A stretch of 39,272 bases of DNA from Methanoculleus sp. UBA430 (GTDB lineage: Archaea > Halobacteriota > Methanomicrobia > Methanomicrobiales > Methanoculleaceae): contig NZ_DAXW01000014.1 in the NCBI RefSeq assembly GCF_002506585.1, positions 1,898 through 41,169 of the forward strand. Reading direction: 5' to 3'. A model generated the notes under the pieces. It worked only from the letters and a program-made list of their open reading frames with translations. It was not told where the DNA came from and did no database searches. Each line of letters starts with the position of its first letter. The stretch's first letter is position 1. The translations under genes and the position numbers were made by a program. This document shows, piece by piece, positions 18,442-28,800 of the stretch.

Positions 18442-19297
18442 TTATTTCAGGTCTCCAGTAGTCTCATTGTTTTTGTTATCCCGTTCCTCTCCTTCGGGCG
18501 GGGCGGCCTCCTTTAGCATCCGGTCGAAATCGCTCTCAAAAAGTCTGTCCTGAACAACACGGTACTTCTCAAATTCACTCTCTGCGAACTCCTTTGCCAT
18601 CTCTTTTGTGGCCTTTCCAAGGTCTTCGAGCAGTTTGCGATCATCGAACTCAAGGAACCGGTCAAGGCGTTTTGCCCAATCCTCCATAGTCATCGGGATC
18701 TTTCTTCTGGCACGCTCTTCAGCAAGGTCAAGCCAGGCGTTGACGATTCTTCCGAGTGATTCAAGTTCTGTTGCGTTCAGATAGTTTTTCGCGACCGATA
18801 CGTCGGTTTTGAGTATCTTCCCGTCAGGGGCTTTTTCCCAGGTGCTAAGGCCCATATGCTTCTTTCTGCTGTCGGCACGTGCCATTATCAGTTCAGCCGC
18901 AGTATTCCCATGTATCGCAAAATGTAATTTGTTCTGAACGTTTGCGAAAAACTCGCGTGTTGTTGGTGCATTCCTGTTGTAGTCGAGGCTTGTAGCGTAT
19001 ATGTCCGTGGTTGTAGTAGTCAAGAGTCCGTGAAACTTCACGATCACCCTCGATTTGAACTGTTAGATATTTTCTAATAGTTGCATCACGGGTCAACTCG
19101 CCGCTTTCGTAGATGTTTTTCAGGTGTACGTTTATTGTCGGAACCGTCACATCGAAGAGCGCCGCCATCATCTTCTGGCTTAACCAGATGGTTTCGTCCT
19201 CATACCTGACCTCGATTGAGTCTTCACCGGCGGCCGAGGTAAATAGCAAAAATTCAACCGTGCTGTTTCGTATCAGTTTCTTTTCATCTCCGCTCAT
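18442..19297 (-). pseudogene. Broken RhuM-family gene with internal deletion and frameshift
   Basis: RhuM-family proteins begin with a helix-turn-helix and end in a helical domain, and are common beside restriction systems and toxins. The N-terminal part here runs from 19297 with VRYEDETIWLSQKMMAALFD and HLKNIYESGELTRD, reaching REVSRTLDYYN at about 19010. The C-terminal part resumes in another frame at about 19005 (DIYATSLDYN) and continues with REFFANVQNKLHFAIHGNTAAEL and VAKNYLNATELESLGRIV to the stop at 18442. Intact relatives have roughly 70 residues between these blocks, so a deletion has joined them out of frame. An intact protein cannot be made without frameshifting. Confidence 0.85.
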
Positions 19298-19520
19298 AGT
19301 TCCACCCCTGTTCGTACGATATTGTGGAGATCCTGCCGAACGCCGGGCTTTCTCTTCTGTGATCCCCGGATCTTCTATGGCGGTTCATGATGCACTCCTC
19401 GTTCATATCCGTCAGGAGAAACGCCTTCTCCTACCGGCCCGGCCGCCACCGGAGGGGGATGGCTATTCGAAGCCGGGACGATCTGCTCAAAGTCGAGCTC
19501 CGAACATCTGGATATACTAC
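19298..19520. other. Spacer between RhuM remnant and IS-like element
   Basis: These 223 bp contain no gene I can support. The open frames crossing it have no recognisable family features. Confidence 0.4.
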
Positions 19521-19750
19521 TTGACACTCTCCCCGGGCTAAAGCCCGGGAGATTCCGGGTTCGTTGACCGGGACGTGCATCGCCAGGGCCGGCGGTGGAG
19601 CGGTCCCGATCTCCGCAAGCGTGAGCCGGGTGTGCCCCACCCGGCTCTACAGGCATATTGGGCTCTTCTGGGCATAAAGAATAGCCGTGTGGGGTGAAAG
19701 TGAACGGATCTGGGGGTGCATTCATCCCCGGCCTGAAGGCCGGGGTCTTC
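19521..19750 (-). mobile_element. Decayed or non-autonomous IS200/IS605-type element
   Basis: About 230 bp bounded by two perfect hairpins, as is typical of IS200/IS605 ends: CCCGGGCT-AA-AGCCCGGG at 19532-19549 and CCCCGGCC-TGAA-GGCCGGGG at 19726-19745. The outer end TTGACACTCTCCCCGGGCT (19521-19539) recurs exactly, inverted, at 33548-33566, which shows a dispersed family. On the minus strand the interior reads as a protein tail (HPAHACGDRDRSTAGPG) that may be the last piece of a TnpB gene, but no transposase or complete TnpB is present. It is therefore a remnant or a MITE-like derivative mobilised in trans. Confidence 0.7.
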
Positions 19751-19763
19751 ACTCGAGCATGGT

Positions 19764-20213
19764 TCAGGCCTCCACTCCTGCCCGCCTGAGGATGAGCCGG
19801 TAGTCCTCCTCGGGGATCTCGCGCATGGCGATCCTGAGGTGGCCGCTCCACATCGTCTTGTTCGTGATGAATCTGAGATCCCCGATCAGTGGCTTGAACT
19901 CAAGGGGTTCGGGGAAGACCGCGATCGGTCGGACCTTCATGCGGTAGGGGAAGACCTCGTCGCCCATCTGCGGCGGGGTGACAAAGATGGGCGCCTGGTC
20001 CTCGTAGGGCTCAGAGATGACTTCGTAGGCTCCGGTTATCGCGGAGGGGAGGAGCGTGTCGCCCTCTTTCTCCTGCCGGACGTATACGAGGATGGTGTCG
20101 CCGGGCTTCACCCGCTGCATGAGGGTTTTGTTTCGTTTGGGCACTCCCCAGATCTGCTTCGCATCGAGGATCCTGGCGTTGTCGCGGTTAGAGGAGGCGA
20201 TCCAGTGGGTCAT
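19764..20213 (-). CDS. EVE-domain protein
   Basis: A 149-residue protein consisting of an EVE/PUA-like domain, which binds modified bases. It opens MTHWIASSNRDNARILDAKQ and continues with IWGVPKRNKTLMQRVKPGD and ILVYVRQEKEGD, matching small archaeal EVE proteins. The start at 20213 is chosen because the longer frame to 20357 adds a Pro/Gly-rich stretch foreign to the family. It lies next to the restriction-modification operon and is divergent from it. EVE domains are often found in defence settings, where they recognise modified DNA. A role with this system is inferred, not shown. Confidence 0.85.
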   Translation of the reverse strand: MTHWIASSNRDNARILDAKQIWGVPKRNKTLMQRVKPGDTILVYVRQEKEGDTLLPSAITGAYEVISEPYEDQAPIFVTPPQMGDEVFPYRMKVRPIAVFPEPLEFKPLIGDLRFITNKTMWSGHLRIAMREIPEEDYRLILRRAGVEA

Positions 20214-20487
20214 ACATTGGCAATGTACTCCGTGTTCGGAAAAAGGTGCCGAGAGCACTCGTGGCGGAGACGCCGGCCCGGGTAGGCCAACGGGAACGGA
20301 GGGTCGCATCCTGTTTGCGCCGACGTATCGGGACTGCCCGGTGCAAAACATTAACATCCATCAGTCCGAATTGAATCTAACCCGGGTTGCGGCAAATTCA
20401 AGAGATCCGCATACCCTGAAGTCAGATTATTCAAAATCTGTGGAAGAATGACCGGACAAAAAACCGAATACATAAGGGAGGAAAACC
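20214..20487 (+). promoter_or_regulatory. Divergent promoter region between EVE gene and hsdM
   Basis: This 274-bp intergenic region contains AT-rich sequence (GATTATTCAAAAT near 20426-20438; ATACATAAG near 20469-20477) that could hold the hsdM promoter, and a strong ribosome site GGGAGG about 5 nt before the hsdM ATG. No operator was recognised. Confidence 0.5.
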
Positions 20488-22932
20488 ATGGCAATCAAAA
20501 AATCCGAACTCTATCGTTCGCTCTGGAGTAGTTGCGATGAACTCCGTGGGGGCATGGATGCTTCACAATACAAGGATTACATACTCACGCTGCTCTTCGT
20601 AAAATACGTCTCCGATAAGTACGCGGGGAAGGAGGACGCGATCATCGAGGTGCCTGAAGGAGGAAGCTTCGCCGATATGGTGAGGCTGAAGGGCGACAAG
20701 GAGATCGGGGATAAGGTCAACAAGATTATCGGCAGGCTCGCAGAGGCGAACGGGCTCAAGGGGGTCATCGACCAGGCTGATTTCAACGATGAGGCGAAGC
20801 TCGGGAGCGGGAAAGAGATGCAGGACCGCCTCTCCAAACTGGTGGCGATCTTCGACGGCCTGGACCTCCGGGCAAACCGCGCCGAGGGCGACGATCTGCT
20901 CGGTGATGCCTACGAGTACCTGATGCGGCATTTCGCCACCGAGTCGGGCAAGAGCAAAGGGCAGTTCTACACCCCGGCCGAGGTCTCGCGGGTCATCGCC
21001 CGTGTGGTCGGCATCGGTCCTGATACCCGCCAGGACCAGACCCTCTACGACCCTGCCTGCGGGTCGGGGTCCCTCCTCCTCAAGGCGAGTGACGAAGCCC
21101 CGCGGGGAATCACGATCTACGGCCAGGAGATGGATAACGCCACCTGGGCGCTGTCGCGGATGAATATGATCCTCCACGGCCATCCGGGGGCGGAGATCTG
21201 GCGCGGCAATACCCTTGCCGACCCGCACTTCAAGAACCCCGACGGGAGCCTGAAGAAGTTCGACTTCGCGGTCGCAAATCCTCCCTTCTCCTCCAAAGCC
21301 TGGACGAACGGGCTCGACCCGGAGAACGACGAGTTCAAACGCTTTGAGTATGGCGTCCCGCCGGCGAAGAACGGCGATTATGCGTTTCTCCTCCACCTGA
21401 TCACGTCGCTCAAGAGCACCGGGAAGGGCGCGATCATCCTCCCGCACGGGGTGCTCTTCCGCGGCAATAAGGAGGCCGATATCCGCCGGAACCTCGTCCG
21501 GCATGGGCTAATCAAGGGCATCATCGGCCTGCCCCCGAACCTCTTCTACGGGACGGGTATCCCGGCCTGCATCATCGTCGTCGACAAGGAGAACGCCTCT
21601 TCCCGGACGGGGATCTTCATGATCGACGCCTCGCGAGGGTTTGAGAAGGACGGGAACAAGAACCGACTCCGGTCGCAGGATATCCGCAAGATCGTGGACG
21701 TCTTCAACAACCGGATCGAGGTGCCCCGCTACTCCCGCATGGTCCCCATCGCGGAGATTGCGAGCAGTGCGAACGATTACAACCTGAACATCCCGCGCTA
21801 CATCGATTCGAGCGAGCCCGAGGACCTCCACGACCTGGACGCCCACTTAAGCGGCGGCATCCCGGGCCGGGACGTCGACGCCCTGGAGCGCTACTGGTCG
21901 GTCTTCCCGACGCTGCGGGATGCGTTGTTCCGGTCGAACGGTCGGCCCGGGTACCTGGAGCCGAAGGTCGAGCCGGCGCAGGTGAAGGCGACCATCCTCG
22001 CCCACGCGGAGTTTGCGGCCTACGCGGCCCGGGTCGCCGCCGTCTTTGACGAGTGGCGGGCGGCGCACGAGCCGCGTCTTTGGGCGCTCGATGCCGGCGC
22101 AAAACCGCGGGAGGTCGTCCGTGCGCTCTCGGAGGATATGGTCGTGCGGTTCGCCGGCCTGCCACTGCTGGATAAGCACGACGCCTACCAGTGCCTGATG
22201 GATTACTGGGCCGGGGGGATGCAGGACGACGTCGATCTCGTCGCCGCCGAGGGGTGGGTCGCAGGGGCGAAGCCCCGCGGGATCATCGAGGATAAGGAGA
22301 AGAAGATCAAGGAGACGCCGGATCTGGTCATCGGTCGGCGGAAGTATAAGATGGACCTGATCCCGCCGGCCCTGATCGTCAGCCGCTACTTCGCCGCTGA
22401 GCAGGCGGCCATCGACGACCTCGCTGCCCGGCAGGAGACCGCCGCCCGCGAACTCGAGGAGTTCGTCGAGGAGCATACCGGGGAGGAGGGGCTGCTCGAG
22501 GACGCGGTAAACGAGAAGGGGAACGTCACCAGAAAGGCAGTGAACGACCGGTTGAAGGAGATCGGCAGGAGTCCGGAGTTTGCCGAGGAGCGCGACGCCC
22601 TCACGCGGGTCATGGCGCTGATCGAGGCCGAGTCCCGGGCCGGCAAAGCGGTGAAGGAGGCACGGGCGGCGCTCGACGAGCGGGTGCTGGCCCGCTACAC
22701 GACCCTCACAGTGGACGAGATCAGGACGCTGGTGGTGGAGGATAAGTGGTTTGCTTCGATCCGGGCTGCCGTCGAGGGTGAGGTGCAGCGGCTGACGCAG
22801 CGGCTCGCCGGCCGGGTGAAGGAACTCGACGAGCGGTATGCCCGCCCGCTGCCGGAGCTGGAGCGTGAGGTGGAGGCGTTCGGCAAGAAGGTCGAGGAGC
22901 ACCTGAAGAGGATGGGGTTGGAGTGGGGATGA
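20488..22932 (+). CDS. hsdM: Type I restriction-modification DNA methyltransferase subunit HsdM
   Basis: An 814-residue N6-adenine methyltransferase, longer than the usual 500 or so. The N-terminal HsdM helical domain (1-150) leads to the SAM motif DPACGSGSL (188-196) and the catalytic NPPF (264-267). From about 480 the protein continues into a charged, largely helical C-terminal region with likely coiled coil (600-814), which may contact HsdS and DNA. A good ribosome site precedes the ATG. The stop overlaps the next start as ATGA. It works with HsdS to modify the host's recognition sites, and with HsdR to cut unmodified DNA. Confidence 0.97.
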   Translation: MAIKKSELYRSLWSSCDELRGGMDASQYKDYILTLLFVKYVSDKYAGKEDAIIEVPEGGSFADMVRLKGDKEIGDKVNKIIGRLAEANGLKGVIDQADFNDEAKLGSGKEMQDRLSKLVAIFDGLDLRANRAEGDDLLGDAYEYLMRHFATESGKSKGQFYTPAEVSRVIARVVGIGPDTRQDQTLYDPACGSGSLLLKASDEAPRGITIYGQEMDNATWALSRMNMILHGHPGAEIWRGNTLADPHFKNPDGSLKKFDFAVANPPFSSKAWTNGLDPENDEFKRFEYGVPPAKNGDYAFLLHLITSLKSTGKGAIILPHGVLFRGNKEADIRRNLVRHGLIKGIIGLPPNLFYGTGIPACIIVVDKENASSRTGIFMIDASRGFEKDGNKNRLRSQDIRKIVDVFNNRIEVPRYSRMVPIAEIASSANDYNLNIPRYIDSSEPEDLHDLDAHLSGGIPGRDVDALERYWSVFPTLRDALFRSNGRPGYLEPKVEPAQVKATILAHAEFAAYAARVAAVFDEWRAAHEPRLWALDAGAKPREVVRALSEDMVVRFAGLPLLDKHDAYQCLMDYWAGGMQDDVDLVAAEGWVAGAKPRGIIEDKEKKIKETPDLVIGRRKYKMDLIPPALIVSRYFAAEQAAIDDLAARQETAARELEEFVEEHTGEEGLLEDAVNEKGNVTRKAVNDRLKEIGRSPEFAEERDALTRVMALIEAESRAGKAVKEARAALDERVLARYTTLTVDEIRTLVVEDKWFASIRAAVEGEVQRLTQRLAGRVKELDERYARPLPELEREVEAFGKKVEEHLKRMGLEWG

Positions 22933-24050
22933 GAGATGGAGCGGACGTTACGCCAGACAATTTTGCCGGCCTGCTCGTCGACGTGAAGGAGCGGATCCTC
23001 TCGGCACGGACCAGGGCGGTTCTGGCGGTCAACGCCGAGCTCGTCCGGCTCTACTGGGAGGTTGGTCGGATCATTCACGAGCGGCAGCGTTCGGAGGGAT
23101 GGGGGGCTGCGGTCATCCCTCGCCTCTCTTCGGCGCTGAAGAACGAGCTGCCGGAGGTGAAGGGCTTTTCGGAGCGGAACATCAAGCGGATGCTCGCCTT
23201 CTACCGCGAGTACCCGGAGCTCGGCGGGGGTGGAATTGTGCCACCACCTGTGGCACAAACGGCGGGGCGATCATCTATGCCGGAAACGGGGGCGCACATT
23301 CCGCGAGAGGTGTTCTGGGCGGTTCCCTGGGCTCATCAAATTATCCTGATGGAGAAGGTCAAGCACCTCCCGACCCGGTTCTGGTATATGGAGCAGACCC
23401 TCGCGCACGGCTGGAGCAGAAACGTGCTTGCCATACAGGTTGAGACAGAGGCCCACGCACGGCAGGGAAAGGCGGTCACGAATTTCAGCGCACTCCTGCC
23501 TTCTCCGCAGTCGGATCTCGCACAGCAGGCTCTGAAAGACCCGTATATCTTCGACTTTCTCACGCTCGACGAGCCATTCCACGAGCGCGAGCTCGAAACT
23601 TCGCTCATCTGCCATCTCGAGAAGTTTCTGCTCGAACTGGGGCAGGGCTTTGCATTCGTCGGGCGGCAGTATCGTCTGGATGTCGGGGGAGAGGATTTCT
23701 ACATCGACCTGCTGTTCTACCACCTGCGGCTACGGGCGTTTATCGTGATCGATCTGAAGCGGGGGAGGTTCAGGCCGGAGTATGCGGGGAAGTTGAACTT
23801 TTACTGCAACGTGGTGAACGACCTGCTCCGTCACCCGGACGACCAGCCGACGATCGGCCTGATCCTCTGCCAGAGCAAGGATAACCTGCTCGCCGAGTAC
23901 AGCATATCGGGTATCGACAAGCCCATCGGGATATCGACCTACGAGTTGACCCGTGCCCTCCCGACTCATCTCAAATCCGCTCTGCCGACGGTCGAGGAGA
24001 TCGAGCGTGAACTGGCAGAGGTGCAGCACCAGGAGGAGGAAGGAGAATGA
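22929..24050 (+). CDS. DUF1016/YhcG-family PD-(D/E)XK nuclease
   Basis: A 373-residue protein of the YhcG/DUF1016 family, which joins an N-terminal helical DNA-binding domain (ELVRLYWEVGRIIHERQ, FSERNIKRMLAFYREYP) to a C-terminal nuclease. The nuclease core is visible as FYIDLLFYHLRLRAFIVIDLKRG, with Asp-x-Lys in place of Glu-x-Lys, a common form in this family. ATG at 22929 overlaps the hsdM stop; GTG at 22923 is an alternative. It ends with a 4-nt overlap onto hsdS. Its location inside an hsd operon suggests a restriction-linked accessory nuclease; the exact role is not established here. Confidence 0.9.
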   Translation: MRDGADVTPDNFAGLLVDVKERILSARTRAVLAVNAELVRLYWEVGRIIHERQRSEGWGAAVIPRLSSALKNELPEVKGFSERNIKRMLAFYREYPELGGGGIVPPPVAQTAGRSSMPETGAHIPREVFWAVPWAHQIILMEKVKHLPTRFWYMEQTLAHGWSRNVLAIQVETEAHARQGKAVTNFSALLPSPQSDLAQQALKDPYIFDFLTLDEPFHERELETSLICHLEKFLLELGQGFAFVGRQYRLDVGGEDFYIDLLFYHLRLRAFIVIDLKRGRFRPEYAGKLNFYCNVVNDLLRHPDDQPTIGLILCQSKDNLLAEYSISGIDKPIGISTYELTRALPTHLKSALPTVEEIERELAEVQHQEEEGE

Positions 24051-25354
24051 CCGACCGGCAGGCAGGGGTGGAGGAAGTGCCGCCGGGGTATAAGCGGACG
24101 GAAGTGGGAATGATACCGGAGGATTGGTCAGTATCACTCCTTGATTCGATTGCGGTACGTGGTAGTGGCCATACTCCAGATAAGAAGCATCCAGAGTACT
24201 GGGACGGATCTATACCATGGATTTCTTTAGCCGATTCACCAAAGCTTGATAATGGTTACATTTACGAGACAACTTCGACGATTACCCCTGCCGGAATCCA
24301 AAACTCTTCTGCTGTAATTCATCCCCCCGAAACAGTTGTATTAACCCGCGATGCAGGTGTCGGCAAGAGCGCTATTATGGGTCAAGCGATGGCTGTGAGC
24401 CAACACTTTATGGCTTGGAGATGTGGCCCAAATATTAATAATCACTTCCTCTACTACTGGCTTCAATCTAAAAAGGGCGAATTTGAACGCATTGCAATCG
24501 GAAACACGATCAAAACCATCGGTCTCCCATATTTCAAGAATCTGAAAATACCTCTCCCTCACATCCACGAGCAATACACCATCGCCACCGCCCTCTCCGA
24601 TGTGGACGGGCTCATCAGGGCGCTGGACGCGCTTATCGAGAAGAAGCGGGCCATCAAGCAGGCCGCCATGCAGCAGCTCCTCACCGGGAAGATGAGGCTG
24701 CCGGGGTTCACCGGGAAATGGGAGACGAAGCGACTGGGAGACACTATCACTTTCCTACCAACAGCCAATAATCCTAGAGCAGACCTGAATGACGATGGAG
24801 GGATACAGTACATCCACTATGGCGACGTCCATGCACAAACAAAGCCCGTCCTAGATTGTACTGTGTGTGTGCTGCCTTACATTGATCGAGGAAAAATAGG
24901 AAATGCCACCTATCTGGAAGATGGCGACCTCATTATGGTCGACGCATCTGAAGATCTTGAAGGAACAGGCAAGAGCGTCGAGGTTCAGGGTATATCGGGG
25001 AAAAATGTAATTGCCGGCCTTCACACCATTTTGTGTCGGGGTAATCCCGAGCAATGGGCTAGGGGGTTTAAGGCGTATCTACAATTTATCCCTGCGTTTA
25101 AGTTAGCCCTTACCCGTATCGCCACGGGTATTTCGGTATATGCTATTTCAAAGAATCACATTGCAGAACTCGAACTTGCACTTCCACCAGTTCCCGAGCA
25201 GGGCGCCATAGTCTCAATCCTCTCCGACATGGACGCCGGGATCGCCGCCCTCGAACGCCGCCGGGAGAAGGCGGAGCAGATCAAGCAGGGCATGATGCAG
25301 CAGCTCCTCACCGGGCGCATCCCCCTCGTCGAGCCGCCGGAGCCGGCGGCATGA
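24047..25354 (+). CDS. hsdS: Type I restriction-modification specificity subunit HsdS
   Basis: A 435-residue specificity subunit that sets the DNA target of the system. It has two target recognition domains, each followed by a conserved helical spacer ending in the same pattern: KKRAIKQAAMQQLLTGKMRLPGF after the first half and EKAEQIKQGMMQQLLTGRIPL after the second. Two intact halves imply a bipartite target. The recognition-domain DNA (about 24140-24560 and 24750-25190) is AT-richer than its flanks, suggesting domain exchange. Start and stop overlap both neighbours by 4 nt. Confidence 0.97.
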   Translation: MTDRQAGVEEVPPGYKRTEVGMIPEDWSVSLLDSIAVRGSGHTPDKKHPEYWDGSIPWISLADSPKLDNGYIYETTSTITPAGIQNSSAVIHPPETVVLTRDAGVGKSAIMGQAMAVSQHFMAWRCGPNINNHFLYYWLQSKKGEFERIAIGNTIKTIGLPYFKNLKIPLPHIHEQYTIATALSDVDGLIRALDALIEKKRAIKQAAMQQLLTGKMRLPGFTGKWETKRLGDTITFLPTANNPRADLNDDGGIQYIHYGDVHAQTKPVLDCTVCVLPYIDRGKIGNATYLEDGDLIMVDASEDLEGTGKSVEVQGISGKNVIAGLHTILCRGNPEQWARGFKAYLQFIPAFKLALTRIATGISVYAISKNHIAELELALPPVPEQGAIVSILSDMDAGIAALERRREKAEQIKQGMMQQLLTGRIPLVEPPEPAA

Positions 25355-25845
25355 CCTCCGTCCGCATCTTCGTCAGCAGCGTGCAGTGTGCTCGGACTGA
25401 CCCACCAGAGCCGGAGTTCCGGCAGAGTGGCGAGCAATTGGTCCAGGCTCTGTGGCGTCCTGAGCGAGATCGGGTGGTTGTCACTACAACATGGGACCTT
25501 GTGGGGACCAAGTTGGGACTAAGTGGGGTTCCGGGTAGAGGTGCTGGCGAAACCAGGGAAGGCACTAGGGAAGAAACTAGGGAAGACCTCGCCAGCGACG
25601 GATTCCAGACGATCATCCGCCGGGTTCGGGGTGGGGAGGAACCTTCGGGGAAAACTTCGGGGTTAATCCTTGACATGATCCGGCGACAGCCAGAGATCAC
25701 CATACCCGAGATGGCCGGAGCACCGGGCAAGAGCACCCGGGCCATAGAGATGCAACTCGCAAAACTCAGAAAATCTAGAAAGGTGCAACGCATCGGCCCG
25801 GCCAAAGGCGGCCGCTGGGAGATTATCGGAGACGAAGATGAGTAA
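25351..25845 (+). CDS. Internally deleted DUF4062/AAA-4-type protein
   Basis: A 164-residue frame that looks like the two ends of a larger protein. The first 12 residues (MTSVRIFVSSVQ) match how DUF4062 proteins start. The rest resembles the C-terminal part of AAA-4/RecG-like proteins: PPEPEFRQSGEQLVQALWRPE, and a winged-helix end (GLILDMIRRQPEITIPEMA, AIEMQLAKLRKS). The middle, normally several hundred residues, is missing, with the join at about 25386. The frame stays open, so a small DNA-binding protein could still be made. It overlaps hsdS by 4 nt and hsdR by 8 nt. Family assignment is by pattern. Confidence 0.65.
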   Translation: MTSVRIFVSSVQCARTDPPEPEFRQSGEQLVQALWRPERDRVVVTTTWDLVGTKLGLSGVPGRGAGETREGTREETREDLASDGFQTIIRRVRGGEEPSGKTSGLILDMIRRQPEITIPEMAGAPGKSTRAIEMQLAKLRKSRKVQRIGPAKGGRWEIIGDEDE

Positions 25846-28800
25846 TGTCGGCGAGCGTGAGCGTCTCACGCAGGGGCGGGTTGTCGCCTACTTCCGCGAC
25901 GCCCTCAAGTATCGTTACCTGGGCGATTGGGAGCACCGCGAGGGGAACAGCAACGTCGAGGAGGAGCTGCTCGCTGCATGGCTCACCCGCCGGGGCTACA
26001 GCGAGAAGATCGTCGGCAAGGTCCTCTACGAGCTCGGCAAAGCGAAGGCGGTCGGCGGGAACAAGAGCCTCTACGACGCCAACCGCGAGGTCTACGGGCT
26101 GCTCCGCTACGGCGTGAAGGTCCGGCCCGACATCGGCGAGCAGCACATCACCGTCTGGCTCATCGACTGGGACCGCCCGGAGAAGAACGACTTCGCCGTC
26201 GCCGAAGAGGTCACCATCGCCGGCGAGAACAGCAAACGCCCCGACATCGTGCTCTATGTCAACGGCATCGCTCTCTGCGTCCTCGAACTCAAGCGGTCGA
26301 TCGTCTCCGTATCCGAGGGCGTCCGTCAGAACCTCGACAACCAGAAGAAGATCTTCATCCGCCCCGTCTTTTCCACCGTCCAGCTCGTGATGGCCGGCAA
26401 CGAGACCGAAGGGCTCCGTTACGGCGTGATCGAGACCCCCGAGAAGTACTACCTGCGCTGGAAAGAGGCCGACGCCGGAGAAAGCCCGCTCCTCCGCGAA
26501 CTCTTCCAGCTCTGCCGCAAAGACCGCCTGCTTGAGATCGTCCACGACTTCATCGTCTTCGATGCCGGGACCAAGAAGACCTGCCGGCACAACCAGTACT
26601 TCGGGGTCAAAGCGGCACAGGAGCGCGTGAAGCGGCGCGAGGGCGGGATCATCTGGCACACCCAGGGCAGCGGCAAGAGCCTGATCATGGTCTGGCTCGC
26701 CAAATGGATCCGCGAACACGTGCCGGCCGCCCGCGTCCTGCTCGTCACCGACCGCACCGAACTCGACGACCAGATCGAGAAGGTCTTTCTCGGCGTCAGC
26801 GAGGACATCTACCGCACCCGGAGCGGCGCCGACCTCGTCCGCGTCCTCAACACCGACACCGAATGGCTGGTTTGCTCGCTCGTCCACAAGTTCGGCCGCG
26901 GCGACGACCTCAGCGACGCCGATCTCGAGACCTATATCGAAGAGATCAAACGCAACCTGCCGAAAGGATTCTCCCCCAAAGGCGAGTTCTTCGTCTTCGT
27001 CGACGAATGCCACCGCACCCAGTCCGGCAAACTGCACCGGGCGATGAAGATGCTCCTCCCCGGGGCGATGCTGATCGGGTTCACCGGCACCCCCCTGCTC
27101 AAACTGGACAAACAGAAGAGCATCGAGGTCTTCGGCCCCTACATCCACACCTACAAATACGACGAGGCCGTGCGTGACGGCGTCGTCCTGGACCTCCAGT
27201 ACGAGGCCCGCGACATCGACCAGAACCTCACCTCCCAGGAGAAGATCGACCAGTGGTTCGAGATCAAGACCCGGGGCCTGACCGACGCCGCGAGAGCCCA
27301 GCTCAAGAAGCGCTGGGGAACCATGCAGAAGGTGCTCAGCGCACAGGACCGCCTGGAGAAGATCGTCGCCGACATTCTGCTCGACATGGAACTGCGCGAC
27401 CGGCTCAGGAGCGGCCGCGGGAACGCGCTCCTCGTCACCAGCAGCATCTACTCGGCCTGCCGGTTCTTCGAGATGTTCAACAAGACCGACCTTGCGGGCA
27501 GATGCGCGATCATCACCTCCTACGCGCCGCAACCTTCGGACATCAAGGGCGAAGAGACCGGCGAAGGGCTGACCGAGAGGCTGCGGCAGTACGACATCTA
27601 CCGCAGGATGCTCGCCGACCACTTCGAAGAACCGGAGGACGCGGCGATGCACAAAGTCGAGCAGTTCGAGAAGGAGGTGAAGAAGCGGTTCATCAACGAG
27701 CCCGGACAGATGAAACTCCTGATCGTCGTCGACAAACTTCTGACCGGCTTTGACGCCCCGCCGGCGACCTACCTCTACATCGACAAGCAGATGCGCGACC
27801 ACGGTCTCTTCCAGGCGATCTGCCGCGTGAACCGCCTCGACGGCGAGGACAAGGAGTACGGCTACATCATCGACTACAAAGACCTCTTCCGGTCGCTTGA
27901 GAGGTCGATCAAGGACTACACCGGCGAAGCCTTCGGCGGCTTCGACAGAGAGGACGTATCGGGGCTGTTGAAAGACCGCCTGGAGACAGGGCGGGAGCGG
28001 CTTGGCGATGCCCTTGAGGCGATCAGGACGTTATGCGAGCCGGTCGAGCCTCCCCGGGACACCCTTGCGTATCAGCATTTCTTCTGTGCGGCCGATACCG
28101 CAGATCCCGAAGCGCTCAAGGAGAATGAGCGCAAACGGCTTGCCCTCTACAAACTGACCGCCGCCCTCCTCCGGGCGTATGCCGGCCTGGCGAACGAGAT
28201 GCACGATGCCGGATACACCGACGCCGAGGCCGCAGAGATCCGGGCCGAGGTCACTCACTACGACAACGTCCGTAAAGAGGTTATGCGGGCAAGCGGCGAC
28301 TATATCGACCTGAAACTCTACGAGCCGGCCATGCGGCATCTCCTCGATACCTACATCCGGGCCGAAGAGAGCGTTAAGATATCGGCGTTCGACGATATGC
28401 CGCTGGTCCAGCTCCTCCTCGAGCGTGGTGCCGATGCCGTAGAGACACTCCCGCCGGGCATACGGCGTGATCGCGAAGCGGTTGCAGAGACCATCGAGAA
28501 CAACGTTCGCAAACTGATCATCGACGAGACACCGATCAACCCGAAGTACTACGAGAAGATGTCCGAACTGCTGGACGCGCTGATCAGAGAACGCCGGGCA
28601 CAGGCACTCGGGTACCAGGAATACCTCAAAAAGATCGTCGCACTGACAAAACAGATCAAGCGCCCCGGCGACGGCGCACGGTATCCCGGGACCCTGGACA
28701 GTCCTGCAAAACAGGCTCTCTACGATAACCTCGGCGAGGACGAAGCGATCGCGCTCGCGGTCCATGAAGCGGTAACCTTGACCAAACAGGACGACTGGAC

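Noticed and set aside
20563..21504. 313-codon minus-strand frame opposite hsdM
   Set aside because: Antisense shadow of the methyltransferase gene.
25823..27802. 659-codon open frame on the minus strand opposite hsdR
   Set aside because: A shadow of the GC-rich hsdR gene, with Val/Leu/Asp-rich composition and no family features.
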